A stretch of DNA of 64,000 nucleotides from Amphibalanus amphitrite. Taxonomy: Eukaryota; Arthropoda; Thecostraca; Balanomorpha; Balanidae. This document shows, in pieces, positions 23,560-34,998 of this stretch. Numbering within the stretch: the stretch's first letter is position 1; each line of letters starts with the position of its first letter. Made by a program: the position numbers and the translations under genes. Below the pieces are notes generated by a model. That model was given only the letters and a program-made list of their open reading frames with translations. It was not told the origin of the DNA and searched no databases. The stretch spans positions 434,001 through 498,000 of the forward strand of contig NW_024881973.1 in the NCBI RefSeq assembly GCF_019059575.1. Direction: 5' to 3'.

Positions 23560-24746
23560 CCCGCGCCCGGCTGGGGGTCCTGGATTTCCACGCCCTGCTG
23601 GGGGGGGGGGGTGTTTGAACACCCCCCCTTGTAACTCGGCTCCTGGGCCACGTAGCGATACGCGGAAGGCGGCGTTCGAAAGAGCGTCAAAAATAATGAC
23701 GAAATCACTTCGGTCAATTTTTGGGTCAGGTCAAAGGTCAGGTCACCAGAGGTCATTGAAGGCAAAATTTCGCCGATTTCCAGGTTGAATGTCGAAAATT
23801 TCCAAGAAGCCGACGCATAACTCGAGAACCAATAGAGCTACAGCGCCGCGGAAAAGCGCATTCGATAGCCCTATTAAAGCCCTTTCTGAGTAATTCTCTC
23901 CGATTTGACCTAACGTCAACGGTTTTGCCTGCAGGGGGCAAAAACTGCAAAAATAGCCGATTTTTTCGGAAACAGTTTTTCTGCAATAACTTTTGACCCA
24001 AGCATTGTACGAGCTTACTTTTACCGGCATTGTGTTCCTCTCGTCAAGACGCATCGAATGAACTATAAGTTGACCTTGAAAGGTCAACTTGAAAATTTGA
24101 CCTCAGGTCAAGGTCATGACCTGACCGGAAAGGGTCATGTTGCATATCAGTCGATCCGTATCGTCGAGCTGAACACATCTAAGGCGTTTTCATCGCTCTA
24201 GCATGCCTCTATCAAAAGTTATTTGCGAAAAACTGTTAGATACCATTCGTGACCTAAGATGACCTCAGGGCATAAACAAGGGTCACGGACACCATTTTCA
24301 TGTTCAGTGTGTCTAAACCACTTGTAATTCGGTGTTTGGGAGTGTTTATAATGTCTTTTGTCCAAAAGAGGCGCATTTCAATTTTCTCCCATTGACTTAT
24401 AATGGGGAGGTCGCAAAATTGACCTGACCTTAGGTCATCGATATCAAAATTCTGAGATATACATTTTGTACATGCTATTGCTCTTAGCAATCGCTGAAAG
24501 TTTCAAAGCGATCGGTCACTCGGTGTAGCTATGACAGACATTGAAACTTTTTATGAGGTGAGGTCACTTCAAGTGACCTGGTGACCTGACCTTGAATGAC
24601 CTTGGTCTGAAATTTTCACAACATATGTAGAATTGATGTATGATAAGGTGTACCAAAAACGGCGGCGCTCCGCGCCGCCGTTTTTGAGATATTTGCGAAA
24701 AACCACAAGGGGGGGTGTTCAAACACCCCCCCCAGCAGGGCGCGGG
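23560..24746. mobile_element. TTAA-type (piggyBac-like) MITE, family V copy 1
   Basis: The flanks are TTAA at 23,556-23,559 and 24,747-24,750. Each end has a GTGTTTGAACAC-type palindrome between G- and C-runs, and a GGCGGCGC/GCGCCGCC hairpin lies near the right end (24,660-24,680). A perfect direct AGGTCA-A-AGGTCA pair lies at about 23,719-23,731. It is the same family as 28,197-29,378 in reverse. Confidence 0.9.
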
Positions 24747-24910
24747 TTAATTATGAGACTATGCGTAGTTTTCCGACACAGCGCGAAATCTGTTGATAAG
24801 CAGGAAGGGGTGTTAGGGAAGCATTTAAGTTATTAGGTTACCGTTTGTAACCAATTGTTTCACGAGGCCACTCTTTAACTAACAACTCTCAGGCTGATAA
24901 TGTCCCTATA

Positions 24911-26194
24911 TATATGTTACAGGGAGTTTGAGAAATCCGTGAGTTTGCAAACTCCCTAGTGAGTTTGCAAACTCCCTGACCCATCAGTGACTTTGCAAAC
25001 TCACTAGGGAGTTTGCAAATTCACTAGGGAGTTTGCAAACTCACTGACCAGTCAGGGAGTTTGAGAAATTCCAGAGCGATTGGGCCAAATAAAATCAAAT
25101 GTGTAAGATGAGGGTGGCATACGTGCCGTCCGTGATTTTAAAACAAAAGCGAATAGTGGTACGGCCTATATAACCGTCTCACGCTGACAAAAAGCTTACA
25201 GATCCTTCATTGTTTTACCGAAAAAAAAGCTTCTCGCGGCTATGTAAAGGGGAGGTTCGGAGCAACGAGCTCCTCCGTTCCGTCGTTTCCATCCTCAGGA
25301 ATCAGGATACTGAAATCCTTCTCGTCCACGCCGAAACCCACTCCGGGCTGGACAGGCACCTTTATCTCATGCGGGCTGCTCCCTTGGAGCGGCACCGCTG
25401 CTCCCGAGGGAGCGCACCCCGTAGCCGGGTGCAAAGAGTGCTTGGGGGGCTGGTTGGTCTGTCATTTCGGACGGGCTCAACCCCGGCGACTCTGCATATA
25501 GGGTGTCTCCCCAGACCAATGTCTCCCCCTATAATTCCTGTCATTCGTCCGACTCTGAAATGGTCTTGTCAGACCGAAAGAGCCTAACCCAACAAAGCAA
25601 AAACAAACAAGCAGCGTGCGCCAGTCGCAGCTGGGCTGGCTGCCAGCAGCGCCGGCTCTCGATGACACGTCTATGGCGGAGTGGGAATGGGCGTGAATTG
25701 ATGCGTGTGCCTGTACTTTAGCATAAGTGACCAACAGTCAGCTGTTTCTACTTTGATATATTAGCCTGACTCTGGAATAGCCACACTTGAGTGGAACGGG
25801 TCTAATTGGGACGTAAACTAAATAAATGTATAACTAAATAAAGCGGCAGTACATGCATGGGTAAATCACTGAACACTTTAAAATAAAAAAGGTATTTATG
25901 GTGTGCATATGGTCTATAAGCTTTTTGTCAGCGTGCGAGGCCTTACAACTAGCCTCCTTTGTTTTAACATCACGGACGGCACGTATGCCACCCACATTCT
26001 GCACACTTGTTTTTAGTTGTCCCAATCGCTCTGAAATTTCTCAAACTCCCTGACCGGTCAGTGAGTTTACAAACTCCCTAGCGAATTTGTAAACTCCCTA
26101 GTGAGTTTGCAAACTCACTGATGGGTCAGGGAGTTTGCAAACTCACTAGGGAGTTTGCAAACTCACGGATTTCTCAAACTCCCTGTAACATATA
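24911..26194. mobile_element. Foldback-like element K with 285-bp arms made of GTTTGCAAAC repeats
   Basis: The outer edges are TATATGTTACAGGG and its complement. Arms of about 285 bp (24,911-25,199 and 25,914-26,194) are inverted copies of each other. The outer half of each arm is a tandem array of AGTTTGCAAACTC-type units, each itself palindromic. The centre (25,240-25,690) is CpG-rich and could be a captured host fragment. A minus-strand reading of 64 codons (25,240-25,434) ends in an acidic tail, but its family is not recognised. No transposase is visible. Confidence 0.7.
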
Positions 26195-26271
26195 TAACAG
26201 CAAGGTACAATGGACGACCGTGTAACCTACTCCTTGTCATAGAATTGGCTCGTGACATTTTTTTTACAGTG

Positions 26272-27017
26272 TATGATTGAACTCTTCCTGAATGAATTCA
26301 TCGCTGCAGATTCTTAGCGCTCTGAGAAAGAAACCGATAACTATTCCGCTTTTCGTCCTTTGACTGTGTGCTGAGTAAAAGTGCACATAATCCTCTTTGT
26401 CGGTTTTCTGTGGACTTTGAATTTGAAGCCTGAGGCTGATTTTACGATGCATGTATCTAAAAACGCCATCTTTTCTTCTTGTTCTTCTTCAACCGTAAAT
26501 TGTATGTTTGGATGAACAGCATTCAGTTTGTTCAGCGTTTCAGAAATGTCAGTTTCTTTCGGAATGATTGCTAGTACGTCGTCTACGTATCTAAGCCAAG
26601 TAGAGTCGTCACCAATAATTTTGAGAAAATGCTCTTCTTCGAGTACTTCCATAAAAAGACATGCTGCTACTGGGCTTAATGGGGACCCCATTGCAAGCCC
26701 ACTGTGTTGGACGTATTCATTTCCTTTGTATGAAAAGCAGTTGAATTTCATGCATATTTTGACAAGTTCTAGGTAGTCGTTTTTCGGAAGAGGTAGTTCG
26801 TCGTCGGCCATGCGTTCGACTACTTTTCCTATCGCCTCTAATGCATCGTCAACTGGGACGTTTGTGAATAAAGACTTAATGTCAAAACTTGCTACTTTTT
26901 TGTCACTTACGTCTGTCACTTCACTAATTTTGTCCACCATCTCCGACGTGTTCTTGATGTGGGTGTCGCTTATGGAACCAAGAGATCTAGAAAGAGGTTT
27001 GGCTAGCACTTTGGATA
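26272..27017 (-). mobile_element. Penelope-like element, minus copy: reverse transcriptase part
   Basis: The minus reading at 26,341-27,009 (222 codons) shows Penelope-like reverse transcriptase motifs in order: SFDIKSLFTNVPVDDAL, GLAMGSPLSP and the catalytic RYVDDVLAI. The copy continues beyond element N at 10,580-10,807. At its right edge it meets a second copy in opposite orientation. The shared part of the two copies appears identical in translation over more than 130 residues, so the duplication is recent. Confidence 0.9.
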
Positions 27018-27709
27018 GGAAAAGTAGTCGAACGCATGGCCGACGACGAACTACATACCTCTTCCGAAAAACGACTACCTAGAACTTGTCAAAATATGCA
27101 TGAAATTCAACTGCTTTTCATACAAAGGAAATGAATACGTCCAACACAGTGGGCTTGCAATGGGGTCCCCATTAAGCCCAGTAGCAGCATGTCTTTTTAT
27201 GGAAGTACTCGAAGAAGAACATTTTCTCAAAATTATTGGTGACGACTCTACTTGGCTTAGATACGTAGACGACGTACTAGCAATCATTCCGAAAGAAACT
27301 GACATTTCTGAAACGCTGAACAAACTGAATGCTGTTCATCCAAACATACAATTTACGGTTGAAGAAGAACAAGAAGAAAAGATGGCGTTTTTAGATACAT
27401 GCATCGTAAAATCAGCCTCAGGCTTCAAATTCAAAGTCCACAGAAAACCGACAAACAAAGAGGATTATGTGCACTTTTACTCAGCACACAGTCAAAGGAC
27501 GAAAAGCGGAATAGTTATCGGTTTCTTTCTCAGAGCGCTAAGAATCTACAGCGATGAATTCATTCTGAAAGAGGTCAATCATATTTATACTTCGTTCGAA
27601 AAAAAAAAAACTGAAATATCCCAGAGGATTTTTAATCAAACAAAAAGAAAAAGCCGAAAAAATCAAAAATCGAAGAAACGAACAAAACAGAAGATACGAA
27701 CAAGAAACG
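27018..27709 (+). mobile_element. Penelope-like element, plus copy: reverse transcriptase part
   Basis: The plus reading 27,100-27,710 has the same GLAMGSPLSP and RYVDDVLAI motifs, then a basic Lys/Arg-rich linker. It lacks the upstream SFDIKSLFTNV box, so this copy is 5'-truncated at the head-to-head junction. It is cut at 27,709 by the satellite-bearing element L and resumes at 39,683 with the linker and endonuclease. Confidence 0.9.
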
Positions 27710-28040
27710 CGTTATGCGCCAGGCGCGGCCATAGCGCGGGACGCGACGCCAGCGCCGCCTATCGGCAACGCCAGAGAACTAAGGTCGGTGAGAGCACGGA
27801 TTTTGATGAGTGATAGCGCAGTGTGAAAAAATAGGAAATTTGCATGAAAATGTCGCTATACAGGGTGTTCCGAAAAAAAGTGTCACAGTTTCAAACGTGT
27901 ATTATAAACGCTTGACAAGTATTAACGCATTAAAACATACACCATATGAAAGCTCACGTTTGTCGTTTTTCAACAAGGTTACTCTCGTATCAGTGCTATA
28001 ACTCCTTGCCAGAGGGCAGAGGAGTTCCTGCGATCACAAG

Positions 28041-28196
28041 TTTACGCGAACTTCTTGTAGTTCACGTTCTCGATATGGGCACCACCGCGGTTGAACACGC
28101 CTTGATTCTGGCCTGGAAACTCTCAGCGACTTTCGTCAGAGTCTCGGGACCGACTTGATGCAGGTATCTTTCGACGTTCTGCTTAACCCGCGCCCT
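28041..28196 (-). pseudogene. mariner-like transposase, C-terminal part (same gene, other side of the insertions)
   Basis: The minus reading continues the transposase after the TTAA: KQNVERYLHQVGPETL, then a Gln/Arg-rich stretch. A further single-base shift near the GTGTTCAACC segment leads to RGGAHIENVN before TAA at 28,041-28,043; the RGGAHIE-like tail is usual for this transposase group. Across the TTAA the codons stay in frame with the part ending at 35,382, which supports precise insertion of the intervening elements into one gene. Confidence 0.85.
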
Positions 28197-29378
28197 GCTG
28201 GGGGGGGGGGTGTTTGAACACCCCCCCCCCTTGTGGTTTTTCGCGAATATCTCAAAAACGGCGGCGCGGAGCGCCGCCGTTTTTGGTACAACTTATCATA
28301 CATCAATTCTACACATGTTGTGAAAATTTCAGACCAAGGTCATTCAAGGTCAGGTCACCAGGTCACTTGAAGTGACCTCACCTCATAAAAAGTTTCAATG
28401 TCTGTCATAGCTACACCGAGTGACCGATCGCTTTGAAACTTTCAGCGATTGCTAAGAGCAATAGCATGTACAAAATGTATATCTCAGAATTTTGATATCG
28501 ATGACCTAAGGTCAGGTCAATTTTGCGACCTCCCCATTATAAGTCAATGGGAGAAAATTGAAATGCGCCTCTTTTGGATGAAAGACATTATAAACACTCC
28601 CAAACACCGAATTACAAGTGGTTTAGACACACTGAGCATGAAAATGGTGTCCGTGACCCTTGTTTATGCCCTGAGGTCATCTTAGGTCACGAATGGTATC
28701 TAACAGTTTTTCGCGAATAACTTTTGATAGAGGCATGCTAGAGCGATGAAAACGCCTTAGATGTGTTCAGCTCGACGATACGGATCGACTGATATGCAAC
28801 ATGACCCTTTCCGGTCAGGTCATGACCTTGACCTGAGGTCAAATTTTCAAGTTGACCTTTCAAGGTCAAGTTATAGTTCATTCGATGCGTCTTGACGAGA
28901 GGAACACGATGCCGGTAAAAGTAAGCTCGTACAGGGCTTGGGTCAAAAGTTATTGCAGAAAAACTGTTTCCGAAAAAATCGGCTATTTTTGCAGTTTTTG
29001 CCCCCTGCAGGCAAAACCGTTGACGCTAGGTCAAATCTGAGAGAATTACTCAGAAAGAGCGTTAATAGGGCTATCGAATGCGCTTTTCCGCGGCGCTGTA
29101 GCTCTATTGGTTCCCGAGTTATGCGTTGGCTTCTTGGAAATTTTCGCCATTCGACCTGGAAATCGGCGAAATTTTGCCTTCAATGACCTCTGGTGACCTG
29201 ACCTTTGACCTGACCAAAAAAATGACCGAAGTGATTTCGTCATTATTTTCGACGCTCTTTCGAACGCCGCCTTCCGCGTATCGCTACGTGGCCCAGGAGC
29301 CGAGTTACAAGGGGGGTGTTCAAACACCCCCCCCCCCCAGCAGGGCGTGGAAATCCAGGACCCCCAGCCGGGCGCGGG
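28197..29378. mobile_element. TTAA-type (piggyBac-like) MITE, family V copy 2
   Basis: The flanks are TTAA at 28,193-28,196 and 29,379-29,382; the right one is shared with the next element. It is a reversed near-identical copy of 23,560-24,746, with GTGTTTGAACAC-type end hairpins and the GGCGGCGC hairpin. The CCATTATAAGTCAATGG block lies near 28,535. It is non-coding. Confidence 0.9.
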
Positions 29379-30176
29379 TTAACCCTCGCCCATGTAGGGG
29401 GGGGTTGGTGCAACCCCCCCCCCTGAGGTTTTTCGGAAATAGTGCAAAAACGGCGGCGCGCAGCGCCGCCAAATTTTGGGTACCTTATGGGGCAAACCTT
29501 GCGCATCTTTTGATAAAAAAAATTTGACCGGGTCATGTCAGGTCACGGAGTTATGACGTCACAAAGGGAACAGCCTCCGGCCGGATTTTCACAAACTGAG
29601 TGCCAACGCCCGAGGTTTCCTGCCGGTGGTACGGACATCGGTTGATGGATCATGATGAAACTTCCCATGCATATTGGGGCAAGTATTGGCTATCATATGG
29701 TATAAGAAACTTGACCGGGTCAGGTCAGGTCACGGAGCTATGACGTCACAAGAGGAACAGCGTCCGGTACTATTTTTGAAAAGGGCCCGAACCACTATTT
29801 TGCTAATTCTTGTCACCTCAATGGGAATATGCAGCAATATTAGCTTCTATAGGGAGCAAATGGACCTCCCAAATCCAAAAATAGAATCAGATTTCAAAAA
29901 TTTAAATTTTGATTTTTCGAATTTCTGCCGCCGACTGTGACCTTGCCGACTTCCGGCGCTCCCAACGCGCCATTTTTAGAGCTAGGGAAACGAAATACGG
30001 GTGCAGTTATTTTTTTACATCTTAGTTTTTGTTTACGCGTTTTTAGACGTTTCTCGGCGCACTGTTGTTGAAGTTATACAGGCCTATTTTACAGCTATTT
30101 TTGATTCACAAAACTGCTGCAATTTTTAGAACTTTTTTTTGCATATTTACATTTTGATGGAATTGGAATGCATTAA

Positions 30177-31352
30177 CCCGCGCGGGGCTGGGGGGGGGGA
30201 AATTTTACCCCCCCTCGCGAATTTTTGCGATATCTCAAAAACGGCGGCGCGCAGCGCCGCCAAACTTTCAGTACCTTTTCTTACATCAATTTTACACGTT
30301 CCCTGAAAATTTGAGCGAAATCCGTCGGAAAATTTTTTGAGAAATTGACGTTTTAGTGACGTCATGTTCGCCATTTTCGCCTCAAAAACGGCAAAAGTTC
30401 AAACGCCGCTAACATCTTCATTTTTAAAGGAATCAAGACGTAACAAAAAAGGTTATACGCAATTTTACTTTGTCTATCAAATGGCTATCTCGGTTTTTTG
30501 AAAATTTTGGATTTTGGCCTAAATTTTTTTCAAAAAACTGATTTTTTGGGGAAAATCATTATAAAATCCAAAATTTTGAGTCTATCGAAAAAACCGGAAT
30601 ATATGTCAGAGAGGTGGTCTATGTGCACCTACATACCAAATTTTAGAAGAATCGGTTAAAAAATGTGGGAGTTATTCAAAATTTTATGACGTCACGACAC
30701 ACAAAATTTTTGAAAAATGACTTTTTTGGAAGTTCTAGACCTCGTACGGAAACAAAAATAGCACCATTCGATTCGCCGTGAAAAACTGCATCAGATAGAC
30801 ACCTTTTTAGGCCTTAACAACCAACTTCAAAATTTGACCTCACTTGACCTGACCTTGACCTGACCTCGACCTGAAATTCATCCAGAGGTGGTCCATATCA
30901 CTTATTGAGTGTGCCTATTGAATTCTATGAGTAAAATGACCCATAAAACATGTGTCGCACATGCCCTTTTCTATATTTTGTTTTTTGGTGACCTGACCTG
31001 GCCTGACCTGACCTTGACCTTGACCTCTGAATAATATGGTATGCAACGAATATTGTCTTGGTAGCCTAAGAACACGTTTTGGGCGATCAGTCTCAGTCCG
31101 TGACTTCATTCTTCGGCAACTACGGTGCAAGGCCGATACTGTAGAAACTTGCAATTTGTACCCTTGACCTGACCTTGACCTTGACCTCAAACATTAAATT
31201 AAGTACATGTTTTTAGTAGTTCGTGATGAGAGCTTTCGATTGGCGTTTGAATTTTCCAAATCGGACCATTAGTTTGGGAGTTAACAGGGGGGGTAAAATT
31301 TACCCCCCCCCCAGCCCCGCGCGTTCGGCTGGAGACCCCAGCCCCGCGCGGG
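30177..31352. mobile_element. TTAA-type (piggyBac-like) MITE, family E copy 2
   Basis: The flanks are TTAA at 30,173-30,176 and 31,353-31,356. It is a reversed copy of 20,157-21,329, including the same partially duplicated tip, here at the right end. The GGCGGCGC/GCGCCGCC hairpin lies at about 30,243-30,259, with TGACCT runs at 30,836-30,870 and 30,990-31,025. It is non-coding. Confidence 0.9.
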
Positions 31353-31356
31353 TTAA

Positions 31357-34300
31357 CAGATTTTTATTCTTAAATCTTGAATGCCAATATAATATCAATG
31401 TGAATCGAGCCACGCTCATAGCGAAATATTACGAATCAATGATAATAACAGTAATCGGCAGAAAATATGTAGTTACCGCGATTGTACAAGATAATACTAT
31501 ACGTTCCGCGTGAAATTGACAGGAGATACCACAAGAATAATAGCCAGAAATAATATTGAAATAACTGAAAGCTCATAATACCCGCTTAGCACTGTCAACG
31601 CTGACCATTTTCTTCGAACATTAAATGCTTACCATACCATAACATCTGAAGATAATGAACTTGAACCTCGAAAAGCGAGTTGTCCAGTTTCAGTCTCAGT
31701 TTGTGCGGTACTGGGATACATTCATTATCAGTGAATCAAATAAAAATTGTCCGGGGCATCATGCTGTGATTATATGAACCAGTTAATATGTATAAAATCT
31801 ATAAAATCTAGTTATTGGCCAAACGTAACGGCCACGGACCGTATAGGTTGACGACCCCGAAATTTAGCGAAATGAAGTATAGGTTCAAGCAGTTTAAATA
31901 ATGCTGGTGCGTGGAGTTGAATAGTGATGTAAATGTGGCCACAGTCTACAAACACGATAACAAATATCGATTGCGCTTCGCTCAACCAGAGCCATGCTCG
32001 TTCTTGCTCATGAAGCAGTGCATCCCTATAAAATGGAAAGTCTGAACGAATGCATTCAGGTTCCTATAATCACCTTATATTGAGATCCGTTTCTTAACAG
32101 GAACACAAACGCGGCCCGTCAATTCGTCAGTACTAAGGCAACAGCGTCTGACAAGTGACAACGCATCAAATGGCCAACTTCTGAGTGCTGACACTATCTA
32201 CCAATACGGTAACGGTAATAAAATTGCATTGCAAAATGCAAATAAAATTGCACGATTTCCAAGCGCAGCTTGAAACCAAATGCGACCAGCTAGTGTCATT
32301 TTCACAACCAAGTGCGACCAGTTAGTGTCTCGAGAGTCGAGACACATTCCAACTGCATAGGTACCGCAGTAACCCATTAGGGGCGAAAGGAAACACATGA
32401 CTTGTGTACGACCAGCGTTCTGTCAGCGTACGACGCATAAAGCAAACTGCTCAAACAACTGCGGTCCCGAACAACACAACACAGAGCTCCGAAACGAATG
32501 GTTTACAAAAGTCTACGACTGACGACATCGAAACAGTACGTTCATCGGGACTAGTCACATGACTCGCTCAGCCCAGCTGGGTTAGGAGTACTAATTGCGC
32601 TTCAAATTGACCTCTGACAGCCATTTACTTACGCTAGTTTGATGCATAAAACTGTACATTGAAACTCAAGCAGCAGCACATAGGTCTCCATCAAGGTGGT
32701 TATATACAACAGAGCACCTCGCTAAAACGAGCGCGAGCCGCACTGTCACACTGACAGTTAACACTGAGCCGCGAGTCGTGACAGTTGCACTGCGTCATAT
32801 GCACGCAGATTTCGCACTCACGGCACCGTTGCTGGCACCGGCCCCCGCCGAAGTTAGTTGGTAGCACTGCTGCTCCACGGCGTACATTTCCTACCAGCCC
32901 ATAGGGTTTACATGTTAAATGGCCTGTTTTCGGCGAGCGATATCTCGGTCAACCTTTGAAGGAATCAATGGTTCTTGGTCTCAAATGATAGATCGATGAA
33001 TTTTCTTTCGACAATTCCTCTACCATTTTTCACGAAACCCAGCCGATCTTCTACGGCGTACAGGGTAAAGATTTCTCTGCACGCCAGCACCCGCGATCCG
33101 CCTCTCCGATCGTCGGCGCGCGGTCCGCGGTAGCGCAGTCGGTAGCGTATCGGCCTACGGATCCGAGGGTCGTGAGTTCGAATCCTGGGGGCGCCGCGTG
33201 ATTTTGGCTAGAATTGAATGATGTAGGTTCTTGAATGTTTGCATTATCAATTATTAATAGCTAATTGAATGTATCTGCCCACTAATCGGCCCCTAAAACC
33301 TGTTATTTAAGGAATTTAAGAAATGAATGTCACGTGCGCGTCACGACTGTCAACCATAAGCGCTACCATATTCTAGTTTGAACTAACTTTTTGCTAGTCC
33401 CGACCACATATAGTAGGTTTTCTAGTAGTTATACTAGAAATTCCTACCAAAGTTCGTCCTACCCTTCACTCAATATACCCTGGCTGGCACTGCGCTGCGG
33501 GTGGACACGCGCGGTGCAGTAGCTCCACGGTGTGCGGCTCACCGGAGGGATTACCAGTCTCCGACCGGACAGTCCAGGCGGGAAATGCGGTGTCTTCAAT
33601 CATGACCGCCGTCCCCGTCCCCGCGGAGTGCCGCACGGCGGCGACGCGGCGGCGTCGGATCTTGAGCTGGTGGACACTTGGACTCCTGCCAGAGCTACCA
33701 GCTTCAGCCCTTCAGCATCCTGTCATCAGCAAACTCCAGCAGAGCTCCAATGCAACTGGGAAAATAAAATTTATGCTGTTAAGCTAAATCATGCAAAACA
33801 TTTTCTTGCACAGGATTCTCTTGCGCAGTTCAGCAAAATCTTCTGTGATATCTATGGCCATGAAAAGAGGACTTGATGCCATTGTAAAAAATATAGGTTC
33901 ATTGGTTCTCATTTACCCACATCGAGCTTCTATAGGTACCATTCATTTGTATATCATGAAGTATGTTAACTACACAATATTTATGCAATAGACTGACATG
34001 AAATATGTATAGGAATGGCAAGAGAGATGGGTAAATAAGCCAAATAGGTTGCAGGATTTATTGGCACCAAACAGGTCAGAAAGTAGTTCAAACAATCTTA
34101 CAAACTAGCCACAACCATGTGTGGAGTGTCTGTTGATGTAATACATACAACTACACCAGAGAAAGTCTTTGAATTAGGTACAAAATTATGCCACAGAAAT
34201 AAAAACAATGCAGTTTTGTAGAGCATTACCCAAAAGATAATTGTGATTCAGCCTTGCTCCCATTCTGGGATTGAATAAATACAAATTATGAGGTGAAAGT

Positions 34301-34998
34301 TACTAAAAAGCAGTTTTTTTAGAAAACAGCTTCAATCCATGTTTGCCTGATTTCAAACTCAAGGCAACATCTCATAGCTCTGGCAGCATGAAAATTCATT
34401 ATTGAGGTTACAATTTCCATTATCTTGTCACAAACAGTGCACTTTAATATGGATAACTAACACCAAATCAGCCAACCTTGTATCTTTATCTGGTGAAACT
34501 CAAGAAACCAATAGAGCAAACAATTTCTGAGCAAAACATTTAGGTATTTGACAAGCTCAACTACCAGCCACTGAATCGGTATGATGGGGTCTCGTAACTT
34601 GAACGTTCAGTCTGTAAGAGCATGCCTGACTTGACTTAACGGCTTTGAGGCATCACAAAGACCTTTTGCCTTGCAGCAGCTCCTCCTATTCTTTTTTAAC
34701 ATAAACTTAAGCTATCATTACCATGCCATGATGATGAGGTGGCTGGTTTCGGGAGCATGAAAAGTAGCAGCCCTTCTTTCATTCTATTTCCTTGTTTTCA
34801 CATGCTGCACAAAATGTTTTTTCTTCCACGTTCCTTCTGTCATTAAAAAAATAATAGGTATCATAATTGCTTCACTTCTTCTTTATATTCCAAGTATTGC
34901 CGCTGCAATTCATCACATCTCCCGTTAGTAAACCCATGAAAACCATTGCCCTATGGCCGCTAAAGTAAATAAGTGGAATGCGCCAGAAATTGTCAAAA
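31357..34998. other. Interior of element H without a recognised gene
   Basis: Mostly AT-rich sequence of normal complexity. A tRNA-like segment lies at 33,124-33,200, and a CpG-rich stretch at 33,480-33,760 holds two overlapping short plus-strand readings of 85 and 114 codons. These have no recognisable domain. The CpG-rich stretch could be a captured promoter or exon, but nothing shows this directly. Confidence 0.5.
33124..33200 (+). tRNA. tRNA-like sequence, Arg (ACG) type, probably a pseudogene or SINE head
   Basis: The order of parts is tRNA-like: an A-box-like TAGCGCAGTCGGTAGCG (33,131-33,147), an anticodon arm with loop CTACGGA (anticodon ACG, as in Arg tRNA) closed by four of five pairs, and a B-box GAGTTCGAATCC (33,175-33,186). 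The T stem and acceptor stem do not pair well, so a working tRNA is unlikely. It is more probably a decayed tRNA or the tRNA-derived part of a SINE. Confidence 0.4.

Larger units (their letters stand above)
10810..26271. mobile_element. CACTGTAAAAAA element N, flanked by TA, host to many nested insertions
   Basis: The left end is CACTGTAAAAAAATCTTAC at 10,810. The right end is the complement of CACTGTAAAAAAAATGTCAC, finishing at 26,271. The flanks are TA (10,808-10,809 and 26,272-26,273). The sequence on each side is one Penelope-like copy; the plus copy at about 27,575-27,600 reads straight through the same point and shows the empty site. After removing nested elements about 1.7 kb is its own sequence. 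No transposase was recognised. A CACTG tip with a TA duplication could be Tc1/mariner-like or EnSpm-like; the superfamily is open. Confidence 0.75.

Noticed and set aside
24928-25075. Regular palindromic repeats resembling a CRISPR array
   Set aside because: Units are adjacent without unique spacers, are mirrored at 26,040-26,180, and the setting is a eukaryotic foldback element.
29674-29940. An 89-codon frame present in all four family II copies (1,362-1,631; 29,674-29,940; 36,796-37,065; 49,121-49,390)
   Set aside because: Frames on the opposite strand are equally preserved, the copies are nearly identical overall, and no domain is visible; conservation follows from copy identity, not from coding.
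33124-33200. A functional tRNA-Arg gene
   Set aside because: A-box, B-box and anticodon loop are present, but the T and acceptor stems do not pair; listed as tRNA-like only.
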